This document shows, one piece after another, positions 5,252-5,267 of a stretch of 5,267 nt of DNA. Within the stretch, counting starts at the first letter, position 1. Each line of letters begins with the position of its first letter. The notes beneath the pieces were generated by a model. It was not told the origin of the DNA. It made no database searches and was given only the letters and a program-made list of their open reading frames with translations. The position numbers were made by a program, and so were the translations under genes. This DNA comes from Campylobacterota bacterium. GTDB taxonomy: Bacteria; Campylobacterota; Campylobacteria; Campylobacterales; Sulfurovaceae. The stretch covers positions 1 through 5,267 of the forward strand of contig WFMX01000203.1 of NCBI GenBank assembly GCA_015488875.1, in the 5' to 3' direction.

Positions 5252-5267
5252 TTCATAAAATATTTCA

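Overview
The window reads as an ordinary chromosomal segment of a Gram-negative bacterium, most likely a member of the Campylobacterota (Sulfurovum/Sulfurimonas-like). This is inference. The DNA is moderately AT-rich by eye, with heavy use of ATA, CTA and AGA codons. Several promoters look like -10 or extended -10 elements without a clear -35. The FtsK is compact, and an outer-membrane Omp85-type barrel shows the cell has two membranes. No rRNA, tRNA, CRISPR array, insertion sequence or phage gene is visible.

Left part, + strand (about 1-1457). A 227-base leader holds two candidate promoters and a doubtful 39-codon ORF with a Cys/His cluster. It is followed by an 88-residue acidic protein of unknown function (228-494). 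A 97-base gap holds a 30-codon ORF with its own ribosome binding site and a candidate promoter. Then come a membrane-anchored TPR protein (592-1242) and a 72-residue four-cysteine protein (1239-1457) that share the bases ATGA and are therefore probably translationally coupled.

Right part, - strand (about 1552-5267). The DNA translocase gene ftsK (3780 down to 1552) converges on the left-hand genes across a 94-base spacer that can fold into a nested stem. Upstream of ftsK, a 104-base gap contains a perfect 24-bp palindrome, a perfect extended -10 (TGTTATAAT on the - strand), and an inverted repeat whose inner arm covers the ftsK Shine-Dalgarno. Beyond it is a 441-residue POTRA-less Omp85/BamA-like barrel gene (5210 down to 3885). 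Its start has no Shine-Dalgarno and lies almost at the predicted transcription start. A rightward extended -10 near the window edge suggests a divergent gene just outside.

How the genes relate: FtsK acts in late division and terminus segregation, and the Omp85 protein acts in the outer membrane. Nothing visible ties them together except orientation. The TPR/cysteine pair looks like a real two-gene unit of unknown role. I do not see a clearly undescribed defence, mobile or biosynthetic system. The most interesting signals are regulatory (the ftsK leader) and the uncharacterised small genes.
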